DNA of 64,000 nucleotides from Undibacterium sp. Jales W-56 (GTDB taxonomy: Bacteria; Pseudomonadota; Gammaproteobacteria; Burkholderiales; Burkholderiaceae_D), in NCBI RefSeq assembly GCF_025548535.1, contig NZ_JAJLQW010000002.1:1-64000 (forward strand), read 5' to 3'. Position numbers and translations under genes: made by a program. The stretch's first letter is position 1, and each line of letters opens with the position of its first letter. The notes under the pieces were generated by a model. The model worked only from the letters and a program-made list of their open reading frames with translations. It did no database searches and had not been told where the DNA came from. Shown in pieces: positions 52,237 through 62,137 of this stretch.

Positions 52237-53994
52237 TTAATGGCTACGATCTTCGGCTAGCAAATATAGTTTGCGCCAAAAAAATCGATTTAATAACATG
52301 ACAAATATACACATCACGCCAATTGCTAGTGCATTCCTATGAAAATCGCCGGCTTCCGTCATCTGTTTGATGTAACTGCCGAGACCATCGGCAATCAAGG
52401 TGGTTTTACCCCAGGTGACATATTCGGCCACGATACTCGCATTCCAGGAGCCGCCACTGGCGGTGATCGCGCCGGTAATATAACTTGGAAATATCGCAGG
52501 CAGATAAACGCGCCGCCATTTCAACCAGCCTTTTAAGCCAAGATTATCGGCGGCCAAACGCAGCTCATTGGGAATCGCAGATGCCCCTGCGACGACATTA
52601 AACAAGATGTACCACTGGGTACCAAAGACCATCAACGGACTGAGCCAGATATTCGGGGTCAGATGAAAATATACGATCGTAAAAACGATAATCGGATACA
52701 GAAGATTAACCGGAAAGGCCGCCAAAAACTGCGCCAGCGCCTGGACTCGCTGGGAGTATTGCGGACGCAAGCCTATCCAGACCGCAATCGGCACCCAGAC
52801 CAGCGAGGCCAGAGCGATCAACAACATGACGCGTAATAAAGTGATCAAACCAAGAAAGACGACATGCACCACTTCGCCCCAGCCGACTTCCGTGTGAATG
52901 TATACCAGCAAACTAATCGCGGCGCTCAATGACGCCAATATCAATGCAATATCCCACGCTCGCGACCAGAACGGGTTAGCAACGCGCACCCGTGACTGTG
53001 CCGAGGTGCCATCGTAGCGCACGCTAAACCAGCTCAGAGCATGGCTTAACCAATGCCACAAACTATCGGTCCAGGCTCGGAACCAGTGGCTATTGCGCAT
53101 CCAATCCAACAACCATGATTGCTGCGCAGATTCTCCCTGACTTTCTTCAAAACGGAATTTGTCAGCCCAGGCCAACAAGGGTCTGAAGAATAATTGGTCA
53201 TACAGCAGGATGCCGATCAACATGGCAGCAATTGCCCATGCAATCGCCATGCCGTTTTTAGACTCAATCGCAACCGCAATGTAAGATCCAATACCGGGTA
53301 ACTTAATATCTTGTCCGGCAACGGAAATCGCCTCCGCTGCTACCAGTAAAAACCAGCCGCCGGACATTGACATCATCATGTTCCATAACAAACCCGGCAT
53401 CGCGAAGGGCAATTCCAGCCGCCAGAATCGCTGCCAGCCAGACAACCTGAAAATCCTTGCAGCCTCGCTTAATTCGGGTGGAACAGTGCGCATGGATTGA
53501 TACAGACTGAATGCCATATTCCAGGCTTGCGACGTAAAAATCGCGAAAATAGCCGCGCATTCAACGCCCAACAAATCACCCGAAAACAAGGCAATAAACG
53601 GCGCAATTGCAATCGCCTGAAACCCAAGGATAGGCAACGACTGCAATATATCCAGCATGGGGATCATCAATTTTTCTGCCGCAGCGTATTTCACCGCGAT
53701 CGCGGCAAACGCAAAACTGAACAACAGCGAAAAAGCCAGCGCAGTGAACATACGCAAAATCGTACGCAACAGATAGTAGGGTAAATAACTTGGGTCGAGA
53801 GATACCTGCAGCACCTCACCTACGACGAAGGGACGACTCATCTGCATTGCGGCAAAGCCAAATGCCATCAGCAGCGCCAGCACTAGCGGCAACAAAGCCC
53901 AATCCCAGCGATTTGGCCCCTTACCCTGGACCAGCGACGGCCGCTTTTGAGGATTAAACAATTCGAACAAACTACCTCCCGGACCGATCAACAT
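52237..53994 (-). CDS. ABC transporter double permease (two fused BPD domains)
   Basis: 585 residues with two homologous halves, each of six or so helices with a binding-protein-dependent permease loop: SEAARIFRLSGWQRFWRLELPFAMPG in the first half (residues 166-190) and LRLAADNLGLKGWLKWRRVYLPAIFP in the second (residues 474-499), each shown only in part by these anchor residues. Single proteins carrying both permeases are known in NitT/TauT-type systems. No substrate-binding protein gene is adjacent; the anchored NMT1 protein at 43,449 is a distant candidate. Substrate unknown. Confidence 0.88.
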   Translation of the reverse strand: MLIGPGGSLFELFNPQKRPSLVQGKGPNRWDWALLPLVLALLMAFGFAAMQMSRPFVVGEVLQVSLDPSYLPYYLLRTILRMFTALAFSLLFSFAFAAIAVKYAAAEKLMIPMLDILQSLPILGFQAIAIAPFIALFSGDLLGVECAAIFAIFTSQAWNMAFSLYQSMRTVPPELSEAARIFRLSGWQRFWRLELPFAMPGLLWNMMMSMSGGWFLLVAAEAISVAGQDIKLPGIGSYIAVAIESKNGMAIAWAIAAMLIGILLYDQLFFRPLLAWADKFRFEESQGESAQQSWLLDWMRNSHWFRAWTDSLWHWLSHALSWFSVRYDGTSAQSRVRVANPFWSRAWDIALILASLSAAISLLVYIHTEVGWGEVVHVVFLGLITLLRVMLLIALASLVWVPIAVWIGLRPQYSQRVQALAQFLAAFPVNLLYPIIVFTIVYFHLTPNIWLSPLMVFGTQWYILFNVVAGASAIPNELRLAADNLGLKGWLKWRRVYLPAIFPSYITGAITASGGSWNASIVAEYVTWGKTTLIADGLGSYIKQMTEAGDFHRNALAIGVMCIFVMLLNRFFWRKLYLLAEDRSH

Positions 53995-54715
53995 CAGTCA
54001 TCAAGAATAAACACGTATCATCGAATCTGACTCACTTAAATCGGACTAAATTTTAAGTAAGCAGACGGAACTTCAATATTCTGTATTACAGAACTGAAAT
54101 TTCAGCGTGATGACACGCAACAATTTAGGGGATAAGTAGAGAGGATCAGCCTGAATTTGGAATAAATTCGAGACTCTTAACATCACTACTTGCCATGTGT
54201 TTGGCAAAGTAGCGACAGGAGTTCTGCAGTTACAGTGCCAAGGTGTGGTCGATATAAGATCGACTACTATAACTATCCACAGGTAAAACTCCATAAAGAC
54301 GAAGCGCGAACTTTAACATAGCAAAGATGACATTGGCAACCTTGTTTTCATTGAGACTGCAGGTAAATTTGCAAAGGAATTTGTTTGAACTGCTAAAAAC
54401 AATAAGCGAAATTAAGCGTCAATTCCTAGTTTCCCCATGCCAATAAATCTTACTCTCAATCAAATCGTCAGTAATTAGGACTTGCGCAAAACAGTAAGCT
54501 GGTTACTACCATTCAGATTGAACCCGCAGGCTACATGCGGCTTTCAGGGACATTTCGCGTCAATAGCCGCACCCAGCTTGCGGATTCGTTTGATATCCAC
54601 ATCCCATGAAACCAGTTCCTCTTACTTTTCTCCGTGTCTCGTGGTGAGTGGTTTTGGTTTTGGGGAAGTCCTCCACCCGGTTCTTGGCGTTAGCGCTTGA
54701 ATGCTAATTCATATT
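53995..54715. other. Intergenic stretch containing repeat element copy 2
   Basis: 721 bp with no supported gene. It holds the promoter of the leftward ABC genes, AT-rich unassigned sequence and the repeat at 54,476-54,672. Confidence 0.65.
54476..54672. repeat. MITE-like repeat, copy 2
   Basis: Starts TAGGACTTGCGCAAAAC and ends GGTTTTGGGGAAGTCCT, an imperfect inverted repeat. It resembles 43,004-43,223 over most of its length in the same orientation but is about 20 bp shorter. It lies just upstream of the feo promoter. Confidence 0.75.
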
Positions 54716-54734
54716 GATATATATTCTCATTATC
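54716..54734. promoter_or_regulatory. Fur-box-like site upstream of feoA
   Basis: The 19-bp sequence GATATATATTCTCATTATC matches the Fur consensus at 14 of 19 positions. It lies 30 bp before the feoA start, so iron-bound Fur would block transcription. A ribosome site AAGGAAA follows. Confidence 0.7.
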
Positions 54735-54764
54735 ATTTAGCTTTATGTAGCAAGGAAACACATC

Positions 54765-55055
54765 ATGAGCAGTTTTTCAGCGAAAACCGGTTCTCTTACC
54801 TTAGATAGTCTCAAAGTCGGAGATTTCGCCGTTGTTACTGAAGTTGCCAAATCCGAAACTGATCAGTCTAAAAATAGCTTTGATGTCATCCGTCGTTTGA
54901 AGGAACTTGGTTTCGTTAAAGGCGAATCAGTCAAAATCCTGCATAGAGGCTATTTTGGCGGCGAGCCGCTAGCAGTACGGATTGGTGAATCTACTTTTGC
55001 CTTGCGTCGATTTGAAGCGGCCTTTATCGGTGTTGCCAAGGCTGGAATTACTTAA
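54765..55055 (+). CDS. feoA: FeoA, ferrous iron transport accessory protein
   Basis: 96 residues. The SH3-like FeoA domain is recognised by LKVGDFAVVTEV, RLKELGFVKGESVKILHRG and LAVRIGESTFALRRFEA. It assists FeoB. Its stop shares one base with the feoB start (TAATG), so translation is coupled. An N-terminal extension of about 12 residues precedes the domain. Confidence 0.94.
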   Translation: MSSFSAKTGSLTLDSLKVGDFAVVTEVAKSETDQSKNSFDVIRRLKELGFVKGESVKILHRGYFGGEPLAVRIGESTFALRRFEAAFIGVAKAGIT

Positions 55056-56941
55056 TGAGTCATGCTGAACTGGTAGCGCCCCGTATTGCTTTAGTTGGTA
55101 ATCCAAACTGTGGGAAAACCGCTTTATTTAATCGCTTGACGGGCGCTCGACAAAAAGTTGCGAATTACGCCGGTGTCACGATTGAGCGTAAAGAAGGTAA
55201 ATTTCGCTCCCCTGCCGGCCGATTCTGGAATGTCCTGGATCTGCCTGGCACATATAGCCTTAATGCCATCACTCCTGATGAAAAAATCACCCAGGACGTC
55301 ATCACGGGGCAACACGCTGACGAGTTTGTTCCTGATGTTGTCGTCTGCGTGGTTGATGCGACCAATTTAAAACGCGGACTGAGAGTTGCCCTGGAATTAA
55401 AAAATATTGGCATCCCGATGATTTTGGCGGTCAATATGATGGACGTTGCGAAGAAACGGCATATCGCTATCGATATCGGATTATTGCAACACTCTTTGGG
55501 TATCCCTGTCGTTGAGACTATCGCGGTGGATCATAAGGGTATCGATCTGTTGCTCGATAAACTGGAGATATTTGCTCAGCATCTTCAGCAATCTGCAGCA
55601 AGTTCAAATGCGCAGCACGACTTCACTCCAATTTCTCCCGAAACTATCCAAAGTGAGGCAAACGCTATTTTGGAGCGTTGCGTCTCATATGCGGCCAGTA
55701 CCGATCATCATTTCAGCTACAAAATAGATAGTTTCATATTGCATCCGGTAGTCGGGCCGGTCATTTTTGCCGTATTGATGTTTCTGGTTTTTCAGGCAGT
55801 CTTCGCCTGGGCGCAGTTGCCTATGGACTTCATCAAATCTGCAGTGGATGCGACGGGGGCTTTTGTTGAAACCCATATGCAGGAGGGAATGCTGCAAGGT
55901 TTGCTGGTCAAGGGCGTGATTGGCGGGGCTGGCAGTGTGTTGGTATTTTTGCCTCAGATCGTGATTTTGTTCTTCTTTATTTTAGTAATGGAAGATTCGG
56001 GCTATTTGCCCAGAGCCGCATTTTTACTGGATAGAGTGATGGGCAAAGTGGGCTTGTCTGGCCGTGCTTTCATTCCTTTGCTATCGAGTTTCGCCTGTGC
56101 CATACCGGGCATTATGGCAACCCGTACCATACAAAATCAACGCGATCGCCTGGTTACGATCATGATTGCGCCGTTGATGACATGTTCAGCCAGATTGCCA
56201 GTGTATGCCTTGATTATTGCCGCATTTATTCCCCCCAAGATGATCGGTGGCTGGTTGAATTTACAGGGCTTAGTCTTGTTCTCGCTTTACCTTGCCGGCA
56301 TTGTTTCTGCTATGGCAGTTGCGTTTGTACTCAAGAAAAAATGGGGCTCCAGCGAGCAACAAGCCTTAATGCTGGAATTGCCAGACTATCGTTTTCCAAA
56401 CTCACGAAACCTGTTACTCGGTTTGTGGGAGCGCATCAAAATTTTCACCGCCAGGGTCGGTACGATTATTCTCGCTTTAATGATATTGCTGTGGTTCTTA
56501 AGCAGCTTTCCCGGTGCGCCGGAGCATGCCAGTCATCCGGCCATTTATTACAGCATCGCCGGCATACTGGGCCGGGGCCTGGAAGTTATATTTGCTCCGA
56601 TTGGGTTTAACTGGCAGATCTGCATCGCACTGGTACCAGGTCTGGCCGCCAGAGAAGTTGCCGTTGCCGCTTTGGGTACGGTATACGCCCTGTCTCAATC
56701 AGGTGAAGAATTAGCGAGTAGCCTTGAACCGCTGATCGCCCACTCCTGGTCGCTACCCACTGCCCTATCGCTACTAGCCTGGTATGTTTTTGCCCCGCAA
56801 TGTATTGCGACTCTTAGCGTCGTCAGGCGTGAAACGAATACGCTACACTATCCTCTGCTGATGGCGGGCTATCTATTCGGCCTGGCGTATTTGGCTTCTT
56901 TTGTGACCTACAACGTGGCGCGCTTATTTCTCGGAGCTTGA
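55055..56941 (+). CDS. feoB: FeoB, ferrous iron transporter with G-domain
   Basis: 628 residues. The N-terminal G-protein domain has G1 GNPNCGKTALFN, G2 NYAGVTIERKEG, G3 DLPGTYSL and G4 NMMD. The membrane part has the two gate regions, with Cys in SSFACAIPGIMATRTI and the later LVPGLAAREVAVAALG. It is shorter than E. coli FeoB (773) but within the family range. It imports Fe2+ under low-iron conditions. Confidence 0.95.
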   Translation: MSHAELVAPRIALVGNPNCGKTALFNRLTGARQKVANYAGVTIERKEGKFRSPAGRFWNVLDLPGTYSLNAITPDEKITQDVITGQHADEFVPDVVVCVVDATNLKRGLRVALELKNIGIPMILAVNMMDVAKKRHIAIDIGLLQHSLGIPVVETIAVDHKGIDLLLDKLEIFAQHLQQSAASSNAQHDFTPISPETIQSEANAILERCVSYAASTDHHFSYKIDSFILHPVVGPVIFAVLMFLVFQAVFAWAQLPMDFIKSAVDATGAFVETHMQEGMLQGLLVKGVIGGAGSVLVFLPQIVILFFFILVMEDSGYLPRAAFLLDRVMGKVGLSGRAFIPLLSSFACAIPGIMATRTIQNQRDRLVTIMIAPLMTCSARLPVYALIIAAFIPPKMIGGWLNLQGLVLFSLYLAGIVSAMAVAFVLKKKWGSSEQQALMLELPDYRFPNSRNLLLGLWERIKIFTARVGTIILALMILLWFLSSFPGAPEHASHPAIYYSIAGILGRGLEVIFAPIGFNWQICIALVPGLAAREVAVAALGTVYALSQSGEELASSLEPLIAHSWSLPTALSLLAWYVFAPQCIATLSVVRRETNTLHYPLLMAGYLFGLAYLASFVTYNVARLFLGA

Positions 56942-56942
56942 T

Positions 56943-57215
56943 ATGCAAACCTTGATCACGATTTCGATGTGTGCTTGCGCTGCCATTTATCTTATTTTCA
57001 AATGGATGCCCTCGGCTATTAAGCAAGGTCTGGCGATCTGGATTTCGGCTTATTCGCCCAAGCTGGCTGCCGTCATCGGCACACCCGCTGGCGGATGTGC
57101 GAGCGGCTGTTCGTCTTGCGGCTCTTGTGAATCGCCAGTCGATACCAAGAAAAAACAATCTGGCAATGACATTGGTAAGATGCTTGAGAAACCTATCAGG
57201 TTTGTAAAACGGTAA
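56943..57215 (+). CDS. Small Cys-rich membrane protein of the feo operon
   Basis: 90 residues, starting 1 bp after the feoB stop. One N-terminal helix (about 3-22) and a Cys cluster GGCASGCSSCGSC at about 50-62. It occupies the place of FeoC but is not the winged-helix FeoC; it resembles the FeoB-associated Cys-rich proteins. The Cys cluster could bind iron or an Fe-S cluster and sense or hand over iron, which is inference. Confidence 0.75.
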   Translation: MQTLITISMCACAAIYLIFKWMPSAIKQGLAIWISAYSPKLAAVIGTPAGGCASGCSSCGSCESPVDTKKKQSGNDIGKMLEKPIRFVKR

Positions 57216-57348
57216 AAACCAATTCGACGCTGTCTGGCATACTTATTTGTCAACATAGAAAGTCACTGTTAATTGATGTATCCTGTTGGCAATTACAAGC
57301 GCCGCTGATACTCATCAGTACTGCACTAGAGACAAAATAGAATCCATT

Positions 57349-57918
57349 ATGCGCACTACTATTTACGATAAAACTGACAAGGGCCGCGAAGAAATAGCGA
57401 CGCGTAAGTATCAGCTGGCATCCCGCTTGAGAAGTCTGCTTGTCATGATTGATGGCAAGCAAACCGAGGAAGAGTTATTAAAAAAAGTCAGTGCATTAGG
57501 CTTGAATCAGCAAAGTCTCCAGGAATTATTGGATCAAGAATTCATTACAGCGCATTTATTTTCAGAGCCGCCGGTTGAGGTAGAAATCCCAGAAGCATCG
57601 TCTATATCGGTGTCGGATATCGATACCCCGATCAATCCTGCCGACTTATTGGATGAATCCAAGCGCATTCAAGCCTTACACATATTTTTCAATGAAACGA
57701 TTAAAAGCACTCTCGGCTTGAGGGGTTTTACCCTGCAACTCAAAGTGGAGCGCGCTGCGACGATTGATGACTTCCGTGCCTTGAGAAATACCTATATTGA
57801 AGCGATCTTAAAAGCCAAAGGCAAAGAGATGGCCCGTAGCCTGCGCGATCGCCTGGACCAGTTGCTATTTATGGGTGATGCAGCGTTTGTGGATAAAATC
57901 ATTCCGGACGATGAATGA
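57349..57918 (+). CDS. Hypothetical protein, predicted cytoplasmic
   Basis: 189 residues from the ATG at 57349. The N-terminal part (GREEIATRKYQLASRLRSLL, DGKQTEEELLKKVSALGL) resembles a small winged-helix/PilZ-adjacent type of domain seen in Betaproteobacteria. The C-terminal half is helical (LRNTYIEAILKAKGKEMARS). No catalytic motif. It lies 133 bp after the feo operon and ends at a bidirectional terminator, so it is probably its own unit. Function unknown. Confidence 0.65.
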   Translation: MRTTIYDKTDKGREEIATRKYQLASRLRSLLVMIDGKQTEEELLKKVSALGLNQQSLQELLDQEFITAHLFSEPPVEVEIPEASSISVSDIDTPINPADLLDESKRIQALHIFFNETIKSTLGLRGFTLQLKVERAATIDDFRALRNTYIEAILKAKGKEMARSLRDRLDQLLFMGDAAFVDKIIPDDE

Positions 57919-57935
57919 GGTTTGCAGCAAAAAAC

Positions 57936-57962
57936 AAAAAGCCAGGAAATTCCTGGCTTTTT
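57936..57962. terminator. Bidirectional terminator
   Basis: AAAAAGCCAGGAA-ATTCCTGGCTTTTT-type hairpin (stem GCCAGGAA/TTCCTGGC at 57,941-57,957) with A and T tracts on the two sides, between convergent genes. Confidence 0.9.
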
Positions 57963-57997
57963 CATAGGGATGAAGTATGAATAAATTTCGAATGAAT

Positions 57998-59599
57998 TTA
58001 TTCAATACCCTGACTAGTCAAATACTCTTCGTATGAACCACGGAAATCAATGATCTCGTTCTCTTTAATTTCTAAGACGCGGGTGGCCAGAGACGATACA
58101 AATTCACGGTCATGCGATACGAAAATCAAGGTGCCGGCATATTTTTCCAATGCGATATTCAGTGACTCGATCGACTCCATATCCATGTGATTGGTCGGTT
58201 CATCCATCAGCAACACATTGTGACGACCTAACATCAGCTTGCCATACATCATGCGGCCTTTTTCACCGCCCGACAACACTTTAACGGATTTCTTGACGTC
58301 ATCGCCGCCGAATAGCAAACGACCTAAAATCGAGCGTACGGCCTGATCGTCGTCTCCCTCCTGCGTCCATTGACCGATCCAGTCGGTTAAGTTTTTATCT
58401 GAAGCAAATTCTTCCGTAGGATCTTGCGGCATATAGCCGACATTCGCATTTTCCGCCCATTTCACCAGACCGCGATCGGCATGCAAACCGGCGATATCAT
58501 CGCCGCCTATGCAGCGCAACAGCGTCGTCTTACCGATGCCGTTGGCACCGATAATGGCAATTCTTTCGCCCGCTTCTATCATCAGGTCGACATTCTTAAA
58601 CAGCGTACGGTCGTAGGCTTTGCTCAGGCCCTGAACCTCCACGGCCAGGCGGTGCAACTTCTTCTCGCCGTCGAAACGTACAAACGGATTTTGGCGGCTG
58701 GAAGGCTTAAATTCTTCAATCTTGATCTTGTCAATTTGCTTGGCGCGGGATGTCGCCTGGCGCGCTTTGGATTTGTTTGCAGAAAAACGGCGGACGAAAT
58801 CCTGTAATTCGGCGACCTTCTCCTTCGCCTTGGCATTGTTCGCCATCTGCTGCGCCCGTGCTTGCGACGATGCCAGCATGTAGTCGTCGTAATTGCCCGG
58901 ATAGACCTTCAATGTACCGTAATCCATGTCGGCCATGTGGGTGCAGACCTGGTTCAGGAAATGGCGATCATGGGAAATAATGATCATGGTCGAATTACGC
59001 TCGTTGAGCGTGTCTTCCAGCCAGCGTATCGTATTGATATCCAGGTTATTGGTCGGTTCATCGAGCAATAAGATGTCTGGATTGGAGAACAAGGCTTGCG
59101 CCAGCAATACGCGCAATTTCCAGCCTGGCGCTACTGCGCTCATCAGGCCCTGATGCTGATCGGTGGGAATGCCTGCACCCAACAGCAATTCCCCGGCCCT
59201 GGGTTCCGCCGTATAGCCGTCATATTCTGCAAACTTGGCTTCCAGATCGGCGGCTTTCATGTAATCGTCGTCGGTCGCTTCCGGATTGGCGTAGATTGCA
59301 TCGCGTTCCGCCATCGCCGCCCACATCTCGGTATGCCCCATCATGACGACATCCAGCACCCGCATATCTTCAAACGCAAATTGATCCTGACGCAATTTAC
59401 CCAGACGCTCGTTCTGATCCAGCATCACTGTGCCGGAAGACGGGTCGAGATCGCCGCCCAGAATTTTCATGAAAGTGGACTTGCCACAGCCATTGGCGCC
59501 GATCAAGCCATAGCGATTGCCATCACCAAATTTGACGGAGATGTTTTCGAACAGCGGCTTGGGGCCAAACTGCATCGTAATATTTGCGGTAGAGAGCAC
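57998..59599 (-). CDS. ybiT: YbiT-type ABC-F ribosome-associated ATPase
   Basis: 533 residues with two ABC domains and the ABC-F linker. First Walker [10 protein letters not shown], first signature region [19 protein letters not shown] (lacking the usual LSGG, as in E. coli YbiT), Walker [13 protein letters not shown]. Second Walker [10 protein letters not shown], signature [14 protein letters not shown] and [11 protein letters not shown]. The linker is rich in Lys/Arg ([20 protein letters not shown]). ABC-F proteins act on the translating ribosome E site. Close similarity to YbiT in both motif sets. Confidence 0.93.
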   Translation of the reverse strand: MLSTANITMQFGPKPLFENISVKFGDGNRYGLIGANGCGKSTFMKILGGDLDPSSGTVMLDQNERLGKLRQDQFAFEDMRVLDVVMMGHTEMWAAMAERDAIYANPEATDDDYMKAADLEAKFAEYDGYTAEPRAGELLLGAGIPTDQHQGLMSAVAPGWKLRVLLAQALFSNPDILLLDEPTNNLDINTIRWLEDTLNERNSTMIIISHDRHFLNQVCTHMADMDYGTLKVYPGNYDDYMLASSQARAQQMANNAKAKEKVAELQDFVRRFSANKSKARQATSRAKQIDKIKIEEFKPSSRQNPFVRFDGEKKLHRLAVEVQGLSKAYDRTLFKNVDLMIEAGERIAIIGANGIGKTTLLRCIGGDDIAGLHADRGLVKWAENANVGYMPQDPTEEFASDKNLTDWIGQWTQEGDDDQAVRSILGRLLFGGDDVKKSVKVLSGGEKGRMMYGKLMLGRHNVLLMDEPTNHMDMESIESLNIALEKYAGTLIFVSHDREFVSSLATRVLEIKENEIIDFRGSYEEYLTSQGIE

Positions 59600-59687
59600 G
59601 GAAAAACCTTTTGCAATAAGAGTTATAACTAACCTTACATTATAACATCGTCACTGCTGCCCCCTCCAATTCAGCCAGACCAAAAAC

Positions 59688-59717
59688 AAAATGCGCAGCT
59701 ATCGAGCCGCGCATTTT
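59688..59717. terminator. Terminator downstream of the FadB-type gene
   Basis: AAAATGCGC at 59,688-59,696 pairs with GCGCATTTT at 59,709-59,717, with a T-tract on the leftward strand. It lies between the leftward FadB-type gene and ybiT. Confidence 0.8.
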
Positions 59718-59768
59718 CTTAAGCCTATGCAATTCAATTGTTAAATTGCCGCCAACTCCGACGAGGAC

Positions 59769-61850
59769 TTAACCGTTGAAGCTTTTACCTGCCGCCGCCA
59801 GCTTTACCAGTAATGGCGCCGGTTTCCAGGCATCACCATGGCGGCCTTTGGCATAACGTTCCATCGCCATCACCAAATTCGGCAAACCAACCGTATCAGC
59901 GTAGAACATAGGACCGCCGCGATGCAATGGGAAGCCGTAGCCGGTCAGATAGACCATATCGATGTCAGACGCGCGGGTTGCGATGCCTTCTTCCAGAATA
60001 TAGGCCGCTTCATTCACCAGAGCGTAGATCAGGCGTTCAATGATCTCCTGATCCGTGATCTTGCGGCGTTCGATGCCCAGGTCCGCAGAATGCTTGACGA
60101 TCATGTCATTCACGACTTCAGAGGGATAGGCTTTACGATCACCGGCTTTATAGTCGTACCAGCCTGCGCCCGTTTTTTGACCGAAGCGGCCCATTTCGCA
60201 GAGCAAATCGGCTGTTTTGGAATAGGTAATCTGTGGCTTCTCCACATAACGACGCTTGCGGATGTACCAGCCGATATCATTACCCGCCAGATCGCCCATA
60301 CGGAACGGCCCCATTGCAAAGCCCATTTTTTCCACCGCTTTGTCCACTTGCTCTGGAGTGCAGCCTTCTTCGATCAGGAAACCGGCCTGACGGCTGTATT
60401 GCTCGATCATGCGGTTGCCGATGAAACCGTCGCACACACCGGAAACCACGCCAGTTTTTTTGATTTTTTTAGACAGCGCCAGTGTCGTCGCCAGCACATC
60501 TTTGGCCGTTTTTTTGCCGCGCACGATTTCCAGCAACTTCATGACATTCGCAGGGCTGAAAAAATGCGTACCGACCACGTCTTCCGGACGTTTAGTGAAG
60601 CTGGCAATCTTATCGACGTCCAGAGTCGATGTGTTGGAGGCGAGGATTGCCCCTGGCTTCATGACTTCATCGAGCTTTTTAAAAACCTGTTCTTTTACGC
60701 CCATGTCTTCAAATACCGCTTCGATGACGATATCGGCCTGGCCGATTGCCTCATACGACAAGGTGCCGGTGATCAGGCCTACGCGTTGTTCGAATTTTTC
60801 AGGCGATAACTTGCCTTTTTTCATGGTGTTTTCGTAGTTCTTGCGAATCGTCGCCAGGCCTTTATCCAAGGCTTCTTGTTTCATTTCGAGGATCTGCACT
60901 GGAATGCCGGCATTCGCAAAATTCATCGCAATACCGCCCCCCATGGTGCCTGCACCGATCACTGCGGCCGATTTGATCGGACGGGTCGGCGTGTCTTCCG
61001 GTACGTCAGGCAGCTTGCTGGCAGCGCGTTCGCCGAAGAAGGCGTGACGCAGCGCTTTGGATTCGGTGGTTTGCACTAATTCGAGGAATAGGTCGCGCTC
61101 TACAGTGATGCCGTCATCGAACTTCTTGGTGACGGCAGCCGCGACCGCTTCGACGCATTTCAAGGGTGCCGGGAAAGGGCCCGACATCGCGCGCACGGTG
61201 TTGCGTGAGAACTGCAGGAAGGCTTCGTAATTCGGATAGTCGATCTTGATGTCGCGTACGCGGGGCAACGGACGTACATCAGCGACTTTGGCGGCAAAAG
61301 CGAGCGCGCCTTGCATCAGGTCGCCTTCGATCAGTTGGTTAAACAAGGCCGTCTTCGCGAGTTTTTCGGATGGAATGGCGGTGCCCGACACGATCATGTT
61401 CAAGGCCATTTCCAAACCCAGTACGCGCGGCAGGCGTTGTGTGCCGCCAGCGCCAGGCAAGATGCCGAGCTTGACTTCTGGCAGCGCGATCTGCGCGCCT
61501 GCCGTTACCACGCGGTAGTTACATCCCAATGCCAGCTCCAGGCCGCCGCCCATGCAAACGCTGTGAATCGCGGCAATTACGGGTTTAGTCGAGCCTTCAA
61601 CGATATTGATGACGGTGTGCAGCGATGGCTCTGCCGATGCTTTTGGCGAATTGAATTCTTTGATATCCGCACCGCCGGAGAACGCTTTGCCGGCACCGGT
61701 GATGATGATGGATTTAACCGCATCGTCATTCAGGGCCTGCTTCATACCGTCGACAATCGCACTGCGAGTCGAGTGGCCCAAACCGTTAACAGGGGGATTG
61801 TTGAGGGTAATGACGGCGACATTGCCGTTGACTTGATATTCCGCGCTCAT
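59769..61850 (-). CDS. Multifunctional enoyl-CoA hydratase/3-hydroxyacyl-CoA dehydrogenase (FadB-type)
   Basis: 693 residues. The enoyl-CoA hydratase/isomerase domain (about 1-190) has GAGKAFSGGADIKEF and CMGGGLELALGCNYRVV. The NAD-binding 3-hydroxyacyl-CoA dehydrogenase domain (about 295-470) has GAGTMGGGIAMNFANAG and VVGTHFFSPANVMKLLEIV with the catalytic His, and two C-terminal dehydrogenase domains follow. It hydrates enoyl-CoA and oxidises the 3-hydroxy product in beta-oxidation or a dicarboxylic/aromatic pathway. No thiolase gene is adjacent, so the pathway is unknown. The 287 bp before the next gene show no gene. Confidence 0.92.
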   Translation of the reverse strand: MSAEYQVNGNVAVITLNNPPVNGLGHSTRSAIVDGMKQALNDDAVKSIIITGAGKAFSGGADIKEFNSPKASAEPSLHTVINIVEGSTKPVIAAIHSVCMGGGLELALGCNYRVVTAGAQIALPEVKLGILPGAGGTQRLPRVLGLEMALNMIVSGTAIPSEKLAKTALFNQLIEGDLMQGALAFAAKVADVRPLPRVRDIKIDYPNYEAFLQFSRNTVRAMSGPFPAPLKCVEAVAAAVTKKFDDGITVERDLFLELVQTTESKALRHAFFGERAASKLPDVPEDTPTRPIKSAAVIGAGTMGGGIAMNFANAGIPVQILEMKQEALDKGLATIRKNYENTMKKGKLSPEKFEQRVGLITGTLSYEAIGQADIVIEAVFEDMGVKEQVFKKLDEVMKPGAILASNTSTLDVDKIASFTKRPEDVVGTHFFSPANVMKLLEIVRGKKTAKDVLATTLALSKKIKKTGVVSGVCDGFIGNRMIEQYSRQAGFLIEEGCTPEQVDKAVEKMGFAMGPFRMGDLAGNDIGWYIRKRRYVEKPQITYSKTADLLCEMGRFGQKTGAGWYDYKAGDRKAYPSEVVNDMIVKHSADLGIERRKITDQEIIERLIYALVNEAAYILEEGIATRASDIDMVYLTGYGFPLHRGGPMFYADTVGLPNLVMAMERYAKGRHGDAWKPAPLLVKLAAAGKSFNG

Positions 61851-62137
61851 GTCTCTTCCTAAGGGTTGAAATACGTTTTTGATTATGCAAGCGACTGGTT
61901 TGCAGCCTATTCACTATAGGCAATTTGATCGCCGCCTGCTGACCAGAATGTTGTCTGCGAGTTTTTATGCCGTCTCTACTATACCGCAAAAAAGTACGGT
62001 CGTATTATTTTAAGTGAAAATTTTTTATTTTCTTTAAAAAGGCATACTCCCCATTATTCTTATAGGAAATATGCCTGATCCGCATGTTTTATGCCGAACA
62101 TTAAAATATACAGGTAGGCAGTATATTGATATGCGTA

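Noticed and set aside
59838..60809. 323-codon frame opposite the FadB-type gene
   Set aside because: Antisense shadow; the composition (many His, Phe, Arg) is typical of a complement frame.
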